DNA from: Chitinophagales bacterium
Lineage (GTDB): Bacteria; Bacteroidota; Bacteroidia; Chitinophagales; Chitinophagaceae
Length of the DNA stretch: 64,000 bases
NCBI GenBank assembly: GCA_017303415.1
Contig: JAFLBJ010000001.1
Span: 992,001-1,056,000, forward strand
Direction of reading: 5' to 3'
Part shown: one piece after another, positions 61,533-64,000 of the stretch
Layout: the number at the start of each line of letters is the position of its first letter
Position numbering within the stretch: the first letter of the stretch is position 1
Program-made: the position numbers and the translations under genes
Notes under the pieces: model-generated
What the model saw: only the letters and a program-made list of their open reading frames with translations
Database searches by the model: none
What the model was told of the DNA's origin: nothing

Positions 61533-62584
61533 GTTATCAACGAAATTTAATGATCACCGGCGGAGCCGGGTTTATCGGAAGTCATGTGGTTCGGTTATTT
61601 GTAAACAAATACCCGAACTACCGGATCGTAAATTTTGACGCGCTCACCTATGCCGGCAACCTGGAGAACCTGAAGGATATTCAAGGCGCGAAGAATTATG
61701 TGTTTGAAAAAGCGAATATTCTTGACACCGCTGAAATTGACCGTGTTTTTTCTCAATACCAGATTGACGGAGTGATCCATCTGGCGGCTGAGTCGCATGT
61801 GGACCGTTCCATTGTTTCCCCTCTTGATTTTGTGTACACCAATGTACTCGGGACAGTGAACCTGCTCAATGCGGCCAAAAAACACTGGACCTCTTTTGAA
61901 GGCAAACGTTTTTACCATGTTTCCACGGATGAAGTGTATGGATCACTGGGTGATACAGGTTTCTTTACCGAAACCACGCCGTATGATCCCAATTCGCCCT
62001 ACTCCGCCTCTAAAGCTTCTTCCGATCATTTTGTGAGGGCCTATGGAGAAACCTATCACTTGCCCGTGGTGATCTCCAACTGTTCCAATAATTACGGGCC
62101 TAATCATTTCCCGGAAAAACTCATTCCGCTTTTTATAAATAATATTTTGGAGAAAAAACCATTGCCGGTTTATGGCGATGGCAAATACACGCGTGACTGG
62201 TTGTTTGTAAAAGACCATGCGATAGCCATTGACACGGTTTTTCACCATGGCCCCAACGGAGAGACCTTTAATATTGGCGGATTCAATGAATGGAAGAATA
62301 TTGACTTGGTGAAATTGCTCTGCAAACTGATGGATGAAAAATTAAACCAGGCCACAGGTACCAGCGAAGGTTTGATAGCTTATGTGAAAGATCGTCCCGG
62401 CCATGACCGTCGCTATGCCATTGATGCCACCAAGATCAATAAAGAATTGGGATGGAAACCAAGTGTCACTTTTGAACAGGGTCTATCCGAAACAATAGAT
62501 TGGTATCTGGCAAATGGAGAATGGTTGAAGCATGTGACGAGTGGGGAATACCAGGATTATTACGACAAGCAGTATAACAGCTAA
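61529..62584 (+). CDS. rmlB: dTDP-glucose 4,6-dehydratase
   Basis: 351 residues from ATG 61529, overlapping the previous stop. Seen: [17 protein letters not shown], the [12 protein letters not shown] block, [10 protein letters not shown] with Asp-Glu of the dehydratase, [15 protein letters not shown] and [19 protein letters not shown]. Second step of dTDP-rhamnose and related sugars. Confidence 0.95.
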   Translation: MSYQRNLMITGGAGFIGSHVVRLFVNKYPNYRIVNFDALTYAGNLENLKDIQGAKNYVFEKANILDTAEIDRVFSQYQIDGVIHLAAESHVDRSIVSPLDFVYTNVLGTVNLLNAAKKHWTSFEGKRFYHVSTDEVYGSLGDTGFFTETTPYDPNSPYSASKASSDHFVRAYGETYHLPVVISNCSNNYGPNHFPEKLIPLFINNILEKKPLPVYGDGKYTRDWLFVKDHAIAIDTVFHHGPNGETFNIGGFNEWKNIDLVKLLCKLMDEKLNQATGTSEGLIAYVKDRPGHDRRYAIDATKINKELGWKPSVTFEQGLSETIDWYLANGEWLKHVTSGEYQDYYDKQYNS

Positions 62585-62628
62585 AAGCCAATTATTATTC
62601 GCTTTTAGTTTTTGATAAAAATCAGGTT

Positions 62629-63495
62629 ATGAAAGGAATCATCCTCGCAGGCGGCTCCGGCACGCGGCTTTACCCGATCACGAAAGCGATCTCAAAGCAG
62701 TTGATGCCTATTTATGACAAGCCCATGATCTATTACCCTTTATCCGTATTGATGATGGCGGGGATACGGGAGATACTGATCATTACCACACCGGAGGATA
62801 ATCCCCAATTTGTACGCTTATTGGGGGATGGGCACCAATTGGGGTGCCGGTTTGAGTTTGCCATACAGGAAAAACCCAACGGACTTGCCCAGGCCTTTGT
62901 CATTGGTGAAAAATTCATAGGGTCAGACAAAGTTTCATTGATATTGGGGGATAATATTTTTTATGGCTCAGGGTTGGATTCCCTGTTAAGCCATATGCAT
63001 GAACTGGAAGGCGGATGTGTGTTTGCGTATGAGGTTTCGGATCCGGAACGCTATGGGGTGGTGGAATTTGATGCGGACATGGTGGCGCGGTCAATTGAAG
63101 AGAAACCAACACATCCCAAAAGCAATTATGCGGTACCCGGACTTTATTTCTATGATAACTCAGTGGTGGAGATCGCACGCAACCTGAAGCCTTCGGCCCG
63201 GGGTGAATATGAGATCACGGATGTGAACAGGACCTATCTGGAACAGGGAAAACTGAAAGTGGCCATCATGGACCGGGGTACAGCCTGGTTGGATACCGGC
63301 ACATTTGATTCCCTGAGTGATGCGACGGAGTTTGTACGGGTGATTGAAAAGAGACAGGGTACCAAGATCGGATGTATTGAAGAAGTGGCGTACCGAAAAA
63401 AATTCATAAACAAGGACCAATTGTTGGGTATTGCTGAGCCTCTGCGTAAAAGCGGTTATGGCAATTACCTTTTACAGATCGCGGATCGCTATTGA
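62629..63495 (+). CDS. rmlA: Glucose-1-phosphate thymidylyltransferase
   Basis: 288 residues. Nucleotidyltransferase: [79 protein letters not shown]. First enzyme of the dTDP-sugar branch, making dTDP-glucose for RmlB. rmlC and rmlD are not in view and may follow beyond the window or the route may lead to another dTDP sugar. Confidence 0.95.
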   Translation: MKGIILAGGSGTRLYPITKAISKQLMPIYDKPMIYYPLSVLMMAGIREILIITTPEDNPQFVRLLGDGHQLGCRFEFAIQEKPNGLAQAFVIGEKFIGSDKVSLILGDNIFYGSGLDSLLSHMHELEGGCVFAYEVSDPERYGVVEFDADMVARSIEEKPTHPKSNYAVPGLYFYDNSVVEIARNLKPSARGEYEITDVNRTYLEQGKLKVAIMDRGTAWLDTGTFDSLSDATEFVRVIEKRQGTKIGCIEEVAYRKKFINKDQLLGIAEPLRKSGYGNYLLQIADRY

Positions 63496-63525
63496 TCCAA
63501 TATATTTAACCACAAACTAAAACAG

Positions 63526-64000
63526 ATGAAGATCCTCGTTACAGGCGGAGCAGGTTTTATTGGGAGTTCCCTCGCAGATTACCTGATTAGAAAGACCGAT
63601 GCTTATGTTGTGATCGTGGACAACTACCTGACCGGAAGACAGCACAACCTTCCCCAATCGGATCGATGCAAGTTCATTAAGGCCAATGCCAATGACTTTA
63701 ATGATATCTCCTCCGTTTTTCATGGATTCGGGTTTGATTATGTGTTTCATTATGCCGCTGTTGTGGGCGTTAAGAGGACATTGGAGAACCCGGTGATGGT
63801 ACTGGACGACCTGATGGGGATCCGCAATATTCTCACCCTTTCCAAGAACACAGGCGTAAAAAGGGTATTCTATGCATCAAGCTCAGAGGTTTATGGGGAG
63901 CCCGTGCATTTGCCCCAGCATGAGCATACCACGCCACTTAATTCCCGCCTGCCTTATGCCGTGGTTAAAAATGCCGGAGAGGCTTTCTGCCGTTCTTATT
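63526..64000 (+). CDS. NAD-dependent sugar epimerase/dehydratase, 3'-truncated by window edge
   Basis: ATG at 63526; 158 codons are visible before the window ends and the frame stays open. Motifs [55 protein letters not shown] and YAVVK place it in the extended SDR family, close to UDP-glucuronate decarboxylase and related nucleotide-sugar enzymes. Precise reaction not determinable from the visible part. Confidence 0.88.
   Translation, partial: MKILVTGGAGFIGSSLADYLIRKTDAYVVIVDNYLTGRQHNLPQSDRCKFIKANANDFNDISSVFHGFGFDYVFHYAAVVGVKRTLENPVMVLDDLMGIRNILTLSKNTGVKRVFYASSSEVYGEPVHLPQHEHTTPLNSRLPYAVVKNAGEAFCRSY

Noticed and set aside
1-64000. tRNA or rRNA genes
   Set aside because: No cloverleaf-like segment with a GTTCGAATC-type T-loop and acceptor pairing was noticed on reading; a dedicated scan was not possible.

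Overview
The window reads as chromosomal DNA of a Bacteroidota bacterium, most likely family Chitinophagaceae. Supporting signs are a SusC/SusD pair behind an ECF sigma/FecR cassette, a 667-residue IspG with the large insert found in this phylum, a RapZ-domain fusion kinase, an UpxY-type antiterminator, IcmF, lipoprotein signals of the FxxSC type, and promoters of the TTTG-N19-TAnnTTTG class. Protein genes are packed closely. I found no rRNA, tRNA, CRISPR array, transposase or phage gene.

Layout. 1-4.6 kb: a cut alpha/beta hydrolase, an L,D-transpeptidase, and a leftward sigma / anti-sigma-like / outer-membrane-protein operon. 4.8-14.3 kb: rightward metabolic genes (kbl, a class D beta-lactamase-like lipoprotein, a BatB-BatC fusion, ispG, a YhhN membrane protein, nadB, an LpxL-family acyltransferase). 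14.4-30.8 kb: a DUF5916 barrel protein, ArsR regulator, tsaB with a coupled 3HCDH-like gene, ridA, a phosphoesterase, an ECF sigma factor, an M1 peptidase, a MurU/AmgK-RapZ cell-wall recycling pair, the giant icmF and a WG-repeat protein. 31-40.3 kb: a helical protein, a probable orphan small RNA, GH3 and GH63 glycosidases, an amidase and a sulfatase. 40.4-50.1 kb: sigma, FecR, SusC, SusD and a double-thioredoxin DUF3738 protein, much of it visibly AT-richer than the rest. 50.3-56 kb: a DsbD N-terminal domain protein, a umuDC-like mutagenesis operon, a 2H-like protein, a radical SAM protein and a HGSNAT-like membrane acyltransferase. 56.1-64 kb: the start of an exopolysaccharide/O-antigen locus (acetyltransferase, UpxY, Wza, Wzc, epimerase, RmlB, RmlA, cut epimerase).

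The most distinctive feature is a dense set of intergenic inverted-repeat elements in at least five sequence families (here A to E). Their arms are built from short degenerate words such as GGATGAC, CGTGAGA, GCAGAGAAC, CTCGCAGCG and GGACACGAA. They sit mainly between genes, often right at stop codons. Some copies share exact internal cores 25 kb apart, and two family D copies lie in frame inside coding sequences (the icmF linker and the umuC C-terminal part). Other points of note are a UmuD homologue lacking both catalytic residues beside a 17-bp perfect operator-like palindrome, an orphan rightward terminator marking an unannotated transcript near 32.7 kb, and several genes whose -7 element lies only 4-5 nt before the start codon.
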